Source of the DNA: Planctomycetales bacterium
Lineage (GTDB): Bacteria; Planctomycetota; SZUA-567
Direction: 5' to 3'
Length of the DNA stretch: 42,305 nt
Assembly: GCA_025997475.1 (NCBI GenBank)
Contig: BNUQ01000013.1
Coordinates: forward strand, 1-42,305
Positions 33,739 through 42,093 of the stretch are shown here, one piece after another (within the stretch, counting starts at the first letter, position 1; each line of letters opens with the position of its first letter). The position numbers and the translations under genes were made by a program. The notes under the pieces are model-generated. The model saw nothing but the letters and a program-made list of their open reading frames with translations, did not search any database and was not told the DNA's origin.

Positions 33739-34025
33739 TCCGCTAATCGCGCTGAAAGCGCGAAACATATCAGCCTATGGTAAGGCGCACGCTCTTGGCG
33801 CCGCCACCATAGGTAGCGGTTGATTGATAAAATAATCCGACAGTCCCGCCGCGCGGTTTGCGGCGGCAAACGCCGCGGCGGCGAAAGCGGTTCGCCAAAA
33901 CGCGGCGAACCGTCCAATTGCGGTTGGCGCTGATGCGCCGTCTTTACCTATGGTGGCGCGGATGATAGAGCGTCGCCGCTTACCCTGGGCTGATATATTG
34001 CGCCCTTTCAGGGCGGCTGGCGGAA
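33739..34025. repeat. 290-bp palindromic element, copy 2, interior inverted
   Basis: The ends match copy 1 (CGCTAATCGCGCTGAAAGCG ... CCTATGGTAAG; ... TACCCTGGGCTGATATATTG). The interior (AATAATCCGACAGTCCCGCC ... GGCGAACCGTCCAATTGCGG) is the reverse complement of copies 1 and 3, so the unit is inserted or flipped in the opposite orientation. No transposase is encoded. Confidence 0.8.
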
Positions 34026-34099
34026 TAATTTATCAAAAATTTATCCGGCGCGTTGCGGCGAACGGGAGAGGATGAAACGGGTCTAACGGAGGAACTTCG

Positions 34100-34303
34100 A
34101 TGAGCGGCTTTTACGACCCGATTTTGGCGGAAGTTCGCCGGCGCAAAGAACAACTCTGCACGATGTATGGCGGCATTGAGGGTTTGCATCGGCATATGGA
34201 CGAAGAACGACCGCTATTAGAAAAACAGGGCTGGAAATTCGCGGACGCGGACGAACTAACCGCGTTGCAAACCGCGAACAAAAAACCGGTATGGGCGGGG
34301 TAG
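34100..34303 (+). CDS. Small antitoxin-like protein, orphan
   Basis: The 67-residue frame has a very good ribosome site (GGAGGAAC, 6-7 nt spacer). The start YDPILAEVRRRKEQLCTMYG and the rest (LHRHMDEERPLLEKQGW) resemble small proteins of the DPIVAEVRxxREEL type, which are often next to PIN or RelE-like toxins. No toxin is adjacent: upstream is the 290-bp element and downstream the pseudopilin. It could be an orphan antitoxin or a regulator. The family call is a resemblance only. Confidence 0.55.
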   Translation: MSGFYDPILAEVRRRKEQLCTMYGGIEGLHRHMDEERPLLEKQGWKFADADELTALQTANKKPVWAG

Positions 34304-34304
34304 A

Positions 34305-34360
34305 GATTAAGGGTTAAGAAACTTAAATCCCTTAAATTTCTTGTATCCCCTTAAAAACCC
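34305..34360. repeat. Weak heptamer arms around a short centre
   Basis: GATTAAGGGTTAAGAAACTT faces AAATCCCTTAAATTTCTTG and CCTTAAAAACCC in partial inverted symmetry. It is a short relative of the heptamer-armed family, or a simple weak terminator for the 67-residue ORF. Confidence 0.35.
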
Positions 34361-34461
34361 GAGGTCCCATTAAAGTGCTTAAACCGCGTCAATCGCCAAA
34401 TAATTCCTTTGCCGCCGGCGTCGGATGCTTTATTATTTGCGGCAGAGCGGAGGGTAAAAAA

Positions 34462-34950
34462 ATGAAAAAGCAAAATTTCACGTTGATTGAAATGTTGGTC
34501 GTCGTCGCGATTGCGGCAATCCTGATGGCGCTGGGCTGGTCGATTAAACCGGATATGCGGCTGTCATCGGCGGCGGGAACCGTCAAAGGCACGCTCGACA
34601 AAGCCCGCTCGCTCGCCGTCAAAGAGCAAAAATGCACCGTCGTCTATTTTCTCGGCGACGTCAACATCCCTTACGCCGTGGCGCTGTGGTTTGACGGATT
34701 AACCGAGAACGACCGATACGAAGATTCAAAAGAGGATTTACCCGGCGGCGTTCGTTGGAATTTTCCTGGCGGGGGAACTTTGCCGGATGCCATGAGAGTG
34801 AAGTTTGCGCCTGCCGGTAATGCGTGGGCTACCTATGGCACGGCGGACACGGATTATGCGGGCGACTTTGAATTACTCGATAATAAAGAGCGTTCGCGCA
34901 CGGTCGCGGTGAATTACGGCACCGGCATCGCGAGTTTTAAGCCGAATTGA
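34462..34950 (+). CDS. Type IV pilin-like / FimT-GspH family pseudopilin
   Basis: The protein has 162 residues. It starts with a class III signal: a short basic leader (MKKQN), then FTLIEMLVVVAIAAILMALGW with the conserved Glu at +5, the substrate of a PilD-type peptidase. The residue before the cut is Asn, not the usual Gly. The next part (SSAAGTVKGTLDKARSLAVKEQKCTVVYFL) is the GspH/FimT layout, with a beta-rich C-terminus. Such minor pseudopilins prime type IV pili or type II secretion pseudopili. AGGG lies just before the ATG. It converges with the giant pilin-like gene. No assembly ATPase or PilC-like gene is in the window. Confidence 0.85.
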   Translation: MKKQNFTLIEMLVVVAIAAILMALGWSIKPDMRLSSAAGTVKGTLDKARSLAVKEQKCTVVYFLGDVNIPYAVALWFDGLTENDRYEDSKEDLPGGVRWNFPGGGTLPDAMRVKFAPAGNAWATYGTADTDYAGDFELLDNKERSRTVAVNYGTGIASFKPN

Positions 34951-34980
34951 TGCGGGGCGGGCAAGCGTTCTAAGAAAATT

Positions 34981-35021
34981 AAGGGGTTTAAGAATCGAAA
35001 GATTCTTAAACCCCTTTTTTT
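34981..35021 (+). terminator. Strong rho-independent terminator after the pseudopilin
   Basis: AAGGGGTTTAAGAATC-GAAA-GATTCTTAAACCCCTT forms a perfect 16-bp stem with a GAAA tetraloop, followed by a T run. It is 30 nt past the pseudopilin stop. Confidence 0.93.
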
Positions 35022-35085
35022 GCGGGCGGAGGCAATCCGCGTCCGCCGCCCCGCCGCAATCCCGCGCCATCTTAAATTTAATAAT

Positions 35086-35379
35086 CTCCGGCAACCGACC
35101 CTGAAAGGGTCGCATATGTTAGCCCAGGGTAAGCGACACGTTCTATCGTCGCGCCACCCTGGGTAAAAGGTCGCGAAGCGACCCTCCGCAATTGGACGGT
35201 TCGCCGCGTTTTGGCGAACCGCTCTCGCCGCCTCCGGCGGCGTTTTGCCGCCGCCAACCGCGCGGCGGGACTGTCGGATGGATTATCAATCAACCGCTAA
35301 CCCAGGGTGGCGCGGCTGATAGAACGTCGCCGCTTACCCTGGGCTGATATATTTCGCGCTTTCAGCGCGGCTGTCGGAG
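35086..35379. repeat. 290-bp palindromic element, copy 3
   Basis: It has the same interior orientation as copy 1 (GGACGGTTCGCCGCGTTTTG ... GGGACTGTCGGAT). The left end differs (CCGACCCTGAAAGGGTCGC) and carries CCCAGGGTAAGCGACACGTT + CTATCGTCGC, shared with the 30182 repeat. The right end is TACCCTGGGCTGATATATTT + CGCGCTTTCAGCGCGG. The 35394-35460 stretch after it holds a further fragment (CGCTTCACCGCCGGTTATTC; CCCCTGCGGGG) like the end of the 30182 repeat. Confidence 0.8.
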
Positions 35380-35518
35380 GTTTTTCAATTTCTTCGTTGC
35401 AACCGCTACCCCGCTTCACCGCCGGTTATTCATAATTTCGCCCCTGCGGGGCGAGCCACGAGCAAAGAACGCCGACCGCCGGCTACCTTGGCTTGCGCCG
35501 TTGGCGCGACAAACGGCT

Positions 35519-38500
35519 TTATTCCGGTTCAAAGAAGTGTTGGTCAACGACGGCGGCGCGACCGTCGGCGGCGACGCGGTAGATGTATTGCAGGAAGCGT
35601 TGCGCGACGACGGCTTGTTTCGGTTCGTTGACGAGGGCGGCGGCGACGATGACGCGGAAATACTTGTCGGTCGGTTCCGGCGAAAAGACCGGCGTCGCGT
35701 CGTCGTGCGTTCTTTGCAATTCGGCTTTTTTCGCCACGAGGTTATGGGGCAACAGATAATCGGTGCGAATCAAATTATTATCTTCCGTATGCTCCGCGCC
35801 TTGCGGATAGACCTCCGCCCCGAACAAGTTCACCACCACGCGCTCAATCGCCGCGTTTTTGATGGCTTGCGGATTGATTTCAAGATACATCGGATAGACC
35901 GAGCCAATCGCCGGACGCCAACGATGCACCGTCGCGCGGCGCATCACAAACCGCCCGACATAGGCGTGGTCTTTCGTCGTTACGTTGCCGTCGCGGTCCA
36001 CATAGGTCTGATTACCGGACAGCATCGCCAACGACCCCGCGCCGATGATGTTCGCCCCCGCGTTGGCGGCGGGCGCGTAAAATTCGCCGAGCAACTCGGC
36101 TTTGGAACTGCCGGCGAGTCCCGCCACTCCCACCGCCGCGGTTACCGTTTGCGTAATTTGCGGGGCAACGCCGTTGCTGGCGGCGGCGCTGGGCAAGGTC
36201 GCCAGAAATGCCGTCGCGTCGAGATTGCTGTCAATCGTCGTCGTAATCTCTTGCCAATTACCCCACCATTGATAGACATTCTGCCGGACGGTGTAGCGGT
36301 AATGCTCGTCGGAAAAATCGTTCGTCCCGAAGCGGTAGGGCTTATTGCTATACCCAACCGGACCCGTGAAAGCGTATTGTTCCGATTTATAAACTCCGGC
36401 GCTGTGGAAATACTTAAATTCGTTGACGATGCCGCCGGTGTGTTCATAGCCGGCAATGCGCTGACGTTTATAGCGATACGCTTTTTCGCCCCAGAACCAG
36501 TCGGAACCGGCAATCGCGGCGTGTTTGGTCACGCAACCGTTCGCGCTTTGCGAATCGTCGCAATCCGGCGTCAGCACTTTGCGCCAGCCGGGGAAACTGT
36601 CGTCTTTGACGAAAGTGAAGAGGTTAGTGCCTTTGGTGGGCGCGTCGGGAATTTCCTCCCATTTGCCCCAGTTCCACCGCCACTGCGAGATTCTTTTGGT
36701 CGTGTCGTTGCGATACAGCGTGCCGTTTTTGGACGGGTCTTTTTTGTCGGCGGCACTGTAAGAAGCGCTACCGTATTCATAAGCGGGAGTGTATCCCGGC
36801 GCGTCGTTGCTGGTATTGGTGCGCTTGTCCCAGCGTCCGGTGCCGATTTGATACGGCGGCGCGGTCAAGGTGCGCACTTTGTTGTTGCCGAGTGTATTGT
36901 AAGTCCCGCTCGTGACGTCCCCCGGACCGTCGCAATAGATGACCGGTCCGCTCCGGTAATTGTCGCCAAAGACCAACTCGCTGTTGGCGGGCGGCGCCAT
37001 CGCGTCGCCGGTGCTATACCACACCGGCTCGGCGTAGCCGGTGAATCCGCCGCCGCTCGACGTGCCGTCGTAGCCCTGCACGTTAGACCCGCCCGCCGCG
37101 CCACCGCCGGAAATGTCGCCGTTGATGTAAGGACTCGCCGACCCATATGGCTTTCCCTGCTGAAAGTAATCGTTCTGAAACGCGCTTTCTTTGTTGTAGG
37201 GTATGGTGTTGTAAAAACCGAAATTCGCGCCGAAAATCAAATTCAGCGGCGCGCCGTCCCAGTCAACGGCGGTGTTATCGACGACCAAACTCGCCCAGTC
37301 GCCGCCGTTAGTGTAGCTTCCGCCGTCGGCGTAACGTTTGCCGCCGCTCTGCGAATTGACGCGATAACTGCCGATGTTGGATTCCATAAACGTCTCAGTG
37401 TAACGGTCGGCGGTGAAGCCGGAGCCGCCGGTCAACATTGCAAACGGCGTGGTGAGTTCGCCGGACTGCGTCGGGTTCATTCCGCCCGTCCCGCTGTTCG
37501 GCACCACGCCCCACGTCGGCGGCGTCGCGCCGCCGGTCGTCCAAAACACCGCTTTATAGTCGGTGGCGGCGTTCAGACCGGCGCTGACGCCGTTCGGATT
37601 CCGCGCCCAAATGACCGTGCCTTCAAACGGATTTCGCGCCAAGACCGAACGGCTGGTCGGCGCGCCGATTTCATAACCGACCTGCCGGTCGTGGTAAATC
37701 GCCTTGACGATATTGCCGATGGTGTCGCCGACCGTGCCGCCGTAATCTTCAAACTTGTCCGCGTGCAATTCGCCGTCTTTGAGCAGGTCGATAATTTCGA
37801 CAATCCGCGCGAGTTCGCCGTGGACGCGGAGCGAATTGCCGTAAATCGCGAGCCGCCCGTTGTATCTTTCGTCGGAACTCAAAATCGATTCCTCCGGCTT
37901 GTTGGGTTTGATGACTTCGTAATTGCCGCCGGGGAACGCCGGACGGACGTAAGTGCCGGTGCCGGCGAACGTGTTGGTCCTGACATCGACAAAGTCGTCA
38001 AATTTATTGGCGGGCGAAACGTCGGTGTCCTTCTTAAACGGCGTGGCGCCGTTCGCCACGTAACTGTTGGAAGTGTGCGGCGCGAAGGCGAGCAAGTCCA
38101 AACTGGTCGTGCCGTCCCACCCTTTCCACTCCACCGCGTTGACGTTGTCGTCGGACGGGCAGGCAATATCGCCGCGATACTTCAAGGGAAAGCCGAAGTA
38201 ATTGCCGCTCCCCGCCGCCACCGACACCCCCGGCGCGGTGTAGCCGTAGGGCGTGATAATCAATTCCGGCTGAAACGGCAGAGACGTCAGAGACGTCCCG
38301 TCGCTCTTTTTCCCGTAAAGCAACCGCTGGTCGAAAACGTAAGTCCCGCCGGTGGCGGACGCATAGTCGATGCGGTAAATCGCGCCGCCCTCGTCGGTGT
38401 TGGCGAGAAGCGAACTGCGGCGCAATTTCGCGGTCGGCGAATTGAACAATTGCCAGCCGACCGCCGCCGCGATTAGCCATTTCGGCGTCGCCGTATTCAG

Positions 38501-41356
38501 CGGAATGTATTTGAGCGGATAGCGCCGGTCGCCTTGATTGTCCGGCGCGGCGGGATTGCCGCAGTCGGTCGCGTTTGCCGCGTCCGCGTCGCATTTCGAC
38601 TGAAACAATTTCGCGTCGGCAAACGACTTCGTATTGAAGCCGAGCGACGAAGTCAGCACGGTGTCAACTGGTTGCCCGTTGGCTTCGCGCAGTCCTAAAA
38701 CATTGATGCCGAGTTCGTTGAACGAAGAGTAACCGTCGCGGTAAATCAATTCCGCTTTTATTTTTCCGTCTTTGTAATTTGCATATTTATGCGCGAGCGT
38801 GTCCGTGTTCGGCTTCTCGTTCATTCCGACGATGAGCGACTCTTTTTTGAAATCCTCGACATAATTCGCGCCGCCGTCTTGGCGCGGCGGATTCGCCAAA
38901 ATCCGCGCCGCGTCGATTTTATAGAGAGTTTGCGCGTCGGTGGTTTGTTTCGCCAAATGAATTAAATCCGCCATCGGCGCGTAAGGCGCGAACACCGTGC
39001 CGAGCAAATTTTTGCCGCCGAGATTGTTGGCGTTATTGGCGGCGGCTTGAATGGCGGTTTGCGCGTCAAAGTTAATGTAACTGGCTATCGCCAATTCGCC
39101 GCTGACGCCGGTGAGCGAGTCGTTCAAGTAAAAATTCGCCACGTTTTTAATTTTATTGACGATGTTATACGCGATGTTGGGATTGGGCGTGCCGTTGCGC
39201 TCGTTCATCGCGATATAGTTGACCGCCGCCGAAAAATACCCGTCGTCTTCCGGCAGACCGGCTTTCAGCGTTACATAGTCGTCGAGTTGCGCCTCACTGC
39301 CGCCGAGTTGCACCTCAATCATTTCGGTTATCGGGTCGGGCTGAATCGTCTCGCCCGGCACCGTGCTGTTTTGCGCGACGTTAAGCGTAACTTTGCCCAA
39401 GACCGCTTTGGCGCCCCCGAGCGTCGGTGGAAACGAAACGGTGTGCGTAGGGTTCGCGGCGGCGTTGAGTTTCGCCGTTTGATTGGCGTAGGTCAGCGTC
39501 GCGCCGGTCAACAGCGACGCGCCGCCGTGGTCATACCAATAAGAAAATGACGTATTCCAATCGATAACGCCGTCCAACACGGACGCGGCATAAAACGGCA
39601 CGGCGCGCACCGCCGCCGGATTGCCGGTGTTGCCACTGCCGAGCAAGCCGGTTACGCCCGCGCCGCCTGACAACGGACTCGGCGAAAGAATCGAGCCGAT
39701 GTCGGAATCGACGGTGTAGAACGCCGAGTTGAATTTCAGCGTGTCGACGTCGTCCCAATAGCCGGCTTTGCCGAGGTAATAATCGCGGTTGTCGAGCGTG
39801 TCCAACATCTGGCTGATGCGGGAAAGTTTGTCGGACGCGGCGTTGATGGCGATTGCGTTATCCTCATACGGACCGAAAGTCGCCGTCGTGCCGTCGGCTT
39901 TTTTGATGACGCCGCGGACTAAGTTGTAGTCAGAGGATGCGCCGAAAGAGAGGCGGATGGGGTTATTATGCAGATTATTCAAAGTGGTGGTCATATTCCA
40001 ATCGCCAACCACGCCCGCACCCGGACTCCCCGCGAGCGTCCCTGTAGAAGGAACATAAATCCCATTCGTAGTAGAATAAGCAAGTGAATACGAGCCGTCG
40101 CTTTTGACGGCTGTTCTCAATTTATCATAGCCATACGTCGTGGACACATAATAACTGCGGGCGTTATCTTCGGTCTTGTAGGTAATACATCCTGCTTCTT
40201 CTGTTGTATAGCGGACGTATTCGGGATAATAGTGATTTGTGGCGGTGTCGGTAAACGTGCCGCCTTCCGGCGGAGACGACAAATACCCGTTTGGTGCAAA
40301 GAAAGGGAAATGCATTGGCGTTAAACTAACGGGTGTCCTCGCATCGTCGAGAATCTTTGCCCGCGCCGCGTTGCGCAATAATCGCAATACTTCCGCGTAA
40401 GCATTTGAGTTGCAATACTGAGTTACGCCTGCCGGTACCGACGACTGCAACTGGGATTCGCTCGTCAACAACACGATGTCTCCCGTGAATTGGCTCAGCC
40501 CCAGCGTGTTCCTCAAAGGTATCAAGGAGGTGTCCGACAGTGTGCCAAGTTCAAGCAACGTCGTATCGCCGGTTCCACTCCAACCCAGTTTGAATTGGTT
40601 GTTTTCGTTGACAGTGTCGGGGTTTCCCCAATGCACGGTGGCTTTGTCGAAATCGCCGGCGCCGCCGGCTTTGGTTTCGGTGTATTCATAGCCGACCGTA
40701 ACCATATATCTGTCCGGCAAGGTGTAGGACGGCGGGTAAGTAACCACCGGAATTTCTAACGTTTTCGCGTTGCGCCCGACAAAAACGTCGGTGTAAAGCG
40801 GCACAATGTTTTTCGCGAGCGCCGCCTCGCCGTCAAACAGTCCGGGGAACGGATACGCCCCGTTCGTCTTATCCACATAATCCAACAAAAACGCCGCGTC
40901 GAGCGGCACCACAAACGTTCGCGTCTTCACCGCGTAAAAAGGGTCGGCGCTCGGAGTCAGTTTCCGGTCAAAACTCTGCACATTCTTTCGGTAAAAATCA
41001 TACGCCCCGGTGTCTTTAATCGCCTCCGCAAACTCGCTAACCGACAAATTCACGCCCCCCCCCCCCGTGGCGTCGGAGTCGTAAATAAACAGCGTGTCCG
41101 TGATGGTGTTAAACGCCTGTTTGAGCGCGGCGGCGGGCGAACCGGCGGCGGGGTCGGTGCTGGAAAGCGTGTAGTTCGCCTCCGCCTTCGCCGAAAACAA
41201 CGCCAACTTCAAGATGTCCGCGTGCTTATACGCCCGCGCCGTGTCCGTGTGCCGTCGCGCCGTGCCAAGCAACGCCGTCGTTATCATTATCAGCGCCACT
41301 GCCAACGCCACCGCGACAATCACCGCAATCCCCTGCTCGGTTCTACATGTCTTCAT
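35519..41356 (-). CDS. Giant pilin-like surface protein (PilX or Verru_Chthon A-like)
   Basis: The protein has 1945 residues. AGGAGG stands 8 nt before the ATG. The N-terminus (MKTCRTEQGIAVIVAVALAV and on to TTALLG) is a basic leader and one membrane helix like PilX/GspK minor pilins, followed by an amphipathic segment (DILKLALFSAKAEANYTL). The rest, about 1850 residues, is Gly, Thr, Asn, Tyr and Asp-rich, beta-type, with no repeats or domain I can name. The end (KYFRVIVAAALVNEPKQAVV ... VVDQHFFEPE) resembles large Verrucomicrobia cassette proteins with pilin-like starts. This suggests a surface or pilus-tip adhesin. A run of 12 G (minus strand; 41055-41066) encodes Gly 98-101; slippage there would truncate the protein. 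It converges with the pseudopilin gene. A 991-codon antisense frame is a shadow. Confidence 0.8.
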   Translation of the reverse strand: MKTCRTEQGIAVIVAVALAVALIMITTALLGTARRHTDTARAYKHADILKLALFSAKAEANYTLSSTDPAAGSPAAALKQAFNTITDTLFIYDSDATGGGGVNLSVSEFAEAIKDTGAYDFYRKNVQSFDRKLTPSADPFYAVKTRTFVVPLDAAFLLDYVDKTNGAYPFPGLFDGEAALAKNIVPLYTDVFVGRNAKTLEIPVVTYPPSYTLPDRYMVTVGYEYTETKAGGAGDFDKATVHWGNPDTVNENNQFKLGWSGTGDTTLLELGTLSDTSLIPLRNTLGLSQFTGDIVLLTSESQLQSSVPAGVTQYCNSNAYAEVLRLLRNAARAKILDDARTPVSLTPMHFPFFAPNGYLSSPPEGGTFTDTATNHYYPEYVRYTTEEAGCITYKTEDNARSYYVSTTYGYDKLRTAVKSDGSYSLAYSTTNGIYVPSTGTLAGSPGAGVVGDWNMTTTLNNLHNNPIRLSFGASSDYNLVRGVIKKADGTTATFGPYEDNAIAINAASDKLSRISQMLDTLDNRDYYLGKAGYWDDVDTLKFNSAFYTVDSDIGSILSPSPLSGGAGVTGLLGSGNTGNPAAVRAVPFYAASVLDGVIDWNTSFSYWYDHGGASLLTGATLTYANQTAKLNAAANPTHTVSFPPTLGGAKAVLGKVTLNVAQNSTVPGETIQPDPITEMIEVQLGGSEAQLDDYVTLKAGLPEDDGYFSAAVNYIAMNERNGTPNPNIAYNIVNKIKNVANFYLNDSLTGVSGELAIASYINFDAQTAIQAAANNANNLGGKNLLGTVFAPYAPMADLIHLAKQTTDAQTLYKIDAARILANPPRQDGGANYVEDFKKESLIVGMNEKPNTDTLAHKYANYKDGKIKAELIYRDGYSSFNELGINVLGLREANGQPVDTVLTSSLGFNTKSFADAKLFQSKCDADAANATDCGNPAAPDNQGDRRYPLKYIPLNTATPKWLIAAAVGWQLFNSPTAKLRRSSLLANTDEGGAIYRIDYASATGGTYVFDQRLLYGKKSDGTSLTSLPFQPELIITPYGYTAPGVSVAAGSGNYFGFPLKYRGDIACPSDDNVNAVEWKGWDGTTSLDLLAFAPHTSNSYVANGATPFKKDTDVSPANKFDDFVDVRTNTFAGTGTYVRPAFPGGNYEVIKPNKPEESILSSDERYNGRLAIYGNSLRVHGELARIVEIIDLLKDGELHADKFEDYGGTVGDTIGNIVKAIYHDRQVGYEIGAPTSRSVLARNPFEGTVIWARNPNGVSAGLNAATDYKAVFWTTGGATPPTWGVVPNSGTGGMNPTQSGELTTPFAMLTGGSGFTADRYTETFMESNIGSYRVNSQSGGKRYADGGSYTNGGDWASLVVDNTAVDWDGAPLNLIFGANFGFYNTIPYNKESAFQNDYFQQGKPYGSASPYINGDISGGGAAGGSNVQGYDGTSSGGGFTGYAEPVWYSTGDAMAPPANSELVFGDNYRSGPVIYCDGPGDVTSGTYNTLGNNKVRTLTAPPYQIGTGRWDKRTNTSNDAPGYTPAYEYGSASYSAADKKDPSKNGTLYRNDTTKRISQWRWNWGKWEEIPDAPTKGTNLFTFVKDDSFPGWRKVLTPDCDDSQSANGCVTKHAAIAGSDWFWGEKAYRYKRQRIAGYEHTGGIVNEFKYFHSAGVYKSEQYAFTGPVGYSNKPYRFGTNDFSDEHYRYTVRQNVYQWWGNWQEITTTIDSNLDATAFLATLPSAAASNGVAPQITQTVTAAVGVAGLAGSSKAELLGEFYAPAANAGANIIGAGSLAMLSGNQTYVDRDGNVTTKDHAYVGRFVMRRATVHRWRPAIGSVYPMYLEINPQAIKNAAIERVVVNLFGAEVYPQGAEHTEDNNLIRTDYLLPHNLVAKKAELQRTHDDATPVFSPEPTDKYFRVIVAAALVNEPKQAVVAQRFLQYIYRVAADGRAAVVDQHFFEPE
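41055..41066 (-). repeat. G12 homopolymer inside the giant pilin-like gene
   Basis: Twelve consecutive G on the coding strand cover the end of codon 97 and codons 98 to 101. Mononucleotide tracts of this length slip readily, so this is a possible on/off switch or a sequencing-error site. Confidence 0.85.
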
Positions 41357-41375
41357 TGGAGTGCCTCCTGCAAAA

Positions 41376-41484
41376 TTAGAGTTCAGAGTTCAGAGTTTAG
41401 AGTTTAGAGTTTAGAGTTTAGAGCGTGGAGTTTTATTTTTTTTAAGACGCGCGAAGCGCAACCTTCGCTCAACTCTAAACTCTC
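41376..41484. repeat. Heptamer-armed element upstream of the giant gene
   Basis: The left arm has about six units (TTAGAGT/TCAGAGT) and the core GGAGTTTTATTTTTTTTAAG + ACGCGCGAAGCGCAACC, nearly identical to the 28432 core. A shorter right arm (CTCAACTCTAAACTCTC) ends 5 nt before the DUF5618 stop codon. It lies between that gene and the promoter region of the giant gene. Confidence 0.85.
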
Positions 41485-41488
41485 GTCT

Positions 41489-41980
41489 CTAAAACAGCCA
41501 CGCCGCCAAACGCCCGACCCACGAACCGCTACGCCGCCGCGCCTTATATTCTTCGTCCGTCAATTCCCGTTCAGGACAAATGCGCTCGATAATGCCGTAT
41601 GCCGTATCGAAGCCGTCGCGAATCGTCGGCACGCTCAACGTGCCCTCGTAATAACCGGCAAGGTGCAAAGTTTGATAGACAATATGAAGGTCGCTGGCCA
41701 ATTTGCCGTCGAGTTTCGCCGCGTTTTCGACGTAATATCTAATCGACTCGCGTTTGTTGCCCTTCGGCGGCTTCACTTCGCGCAACCGAAAAATCGCGTC
41801 CATCGCCAACAACACGCCTAAATACGCCGTGCCGCACGCGGTCGAAACATACTTTTTGTCAAGAAACCGTTTGCCGTCCTGACCGGCTTTTTTCAAAGTG
41901 TCTTCGGCGTTGCGCAAATAACGCGCCGCCTCATAGTGCGCGTCCTGCTTCGCCACTTCCTGCTCGTCTTTGATAGACAT
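41489..41980 (-). CDS. DUF5618-like protein, copy 1 of a tandem pair
   Basis: The protein has about 163 residues. From the ATG at 41980 (GGAG upstream) it reads MSIKDEQEVAKQDAHYEAAR, then LRNAEDTLKKAG, YVSTACGTAYLGVLLAMDAI, and LHLAGYYEGTLSVPTIRDGF. This helical pattern (YLENAKE.L..A, ACGTAYLAVL.ALDA, HL.GYYDG..SV..I..GF) fits DUF5618, small HEPN-like helical proteins of unknown role. The frame reaching to 42049 is rejected since it starts inside repeat DNA. The tail has WVGRLAAWLF, weakly hydrophobic. A paralog follows upstream at 42094. Confidence 0.78.
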   Translation of the reverse strand: MSIKDEQEVAKQDAHYEAARYLRNAEDTLKKAGQDGKRFLDKKYVSTACGTAYLGVLLAMDAIFRLREVKPPKGNKRESIRYYVENAAKLDGKLASDLHIVYQTLHLAGYYEGTLSVPTIRDGFDTAYGIIERICPERELTDEEYKARRRSGSWVGRLAAWLF

Positions 41981-42026
41981 AAAATCGACTCCGCGAGGGG
42001 AAAGGGGTTTGAGGGAGTTAAGGATT

Positions 42027-42090
42027 TTAAGCGCGCTTTCAACTTTCAACTTTCAACTTTCAACTCTAAACTCTCAACTCTAAACTCTCG
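42027..42090. repeat. Right-type heptamer arm between the DUF5618 genes
   Basis: Nine or so tandem CAACTTT/CAACTCT/TAAACTC units are seen with no facing arm. The block TCTCGTCTCTAAAACAGCC after it is also present at the end of copy 1, so the duplication of the gene carried its repeat flank along. Confidence 0.75.
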
Positions 42091-42093
42091 TCT

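Noticed and set aside
35501..38476. A 991-codon plus-strand open frame opposite the giant gene.
   Set aside because: It has no ribosome site, its composition is Arg/Val/Ala-rich without any motif, and the minus-strand gene has a strong ribosome site and a pilin-like start. High GC at third positions easily leaves the antisense frame open.
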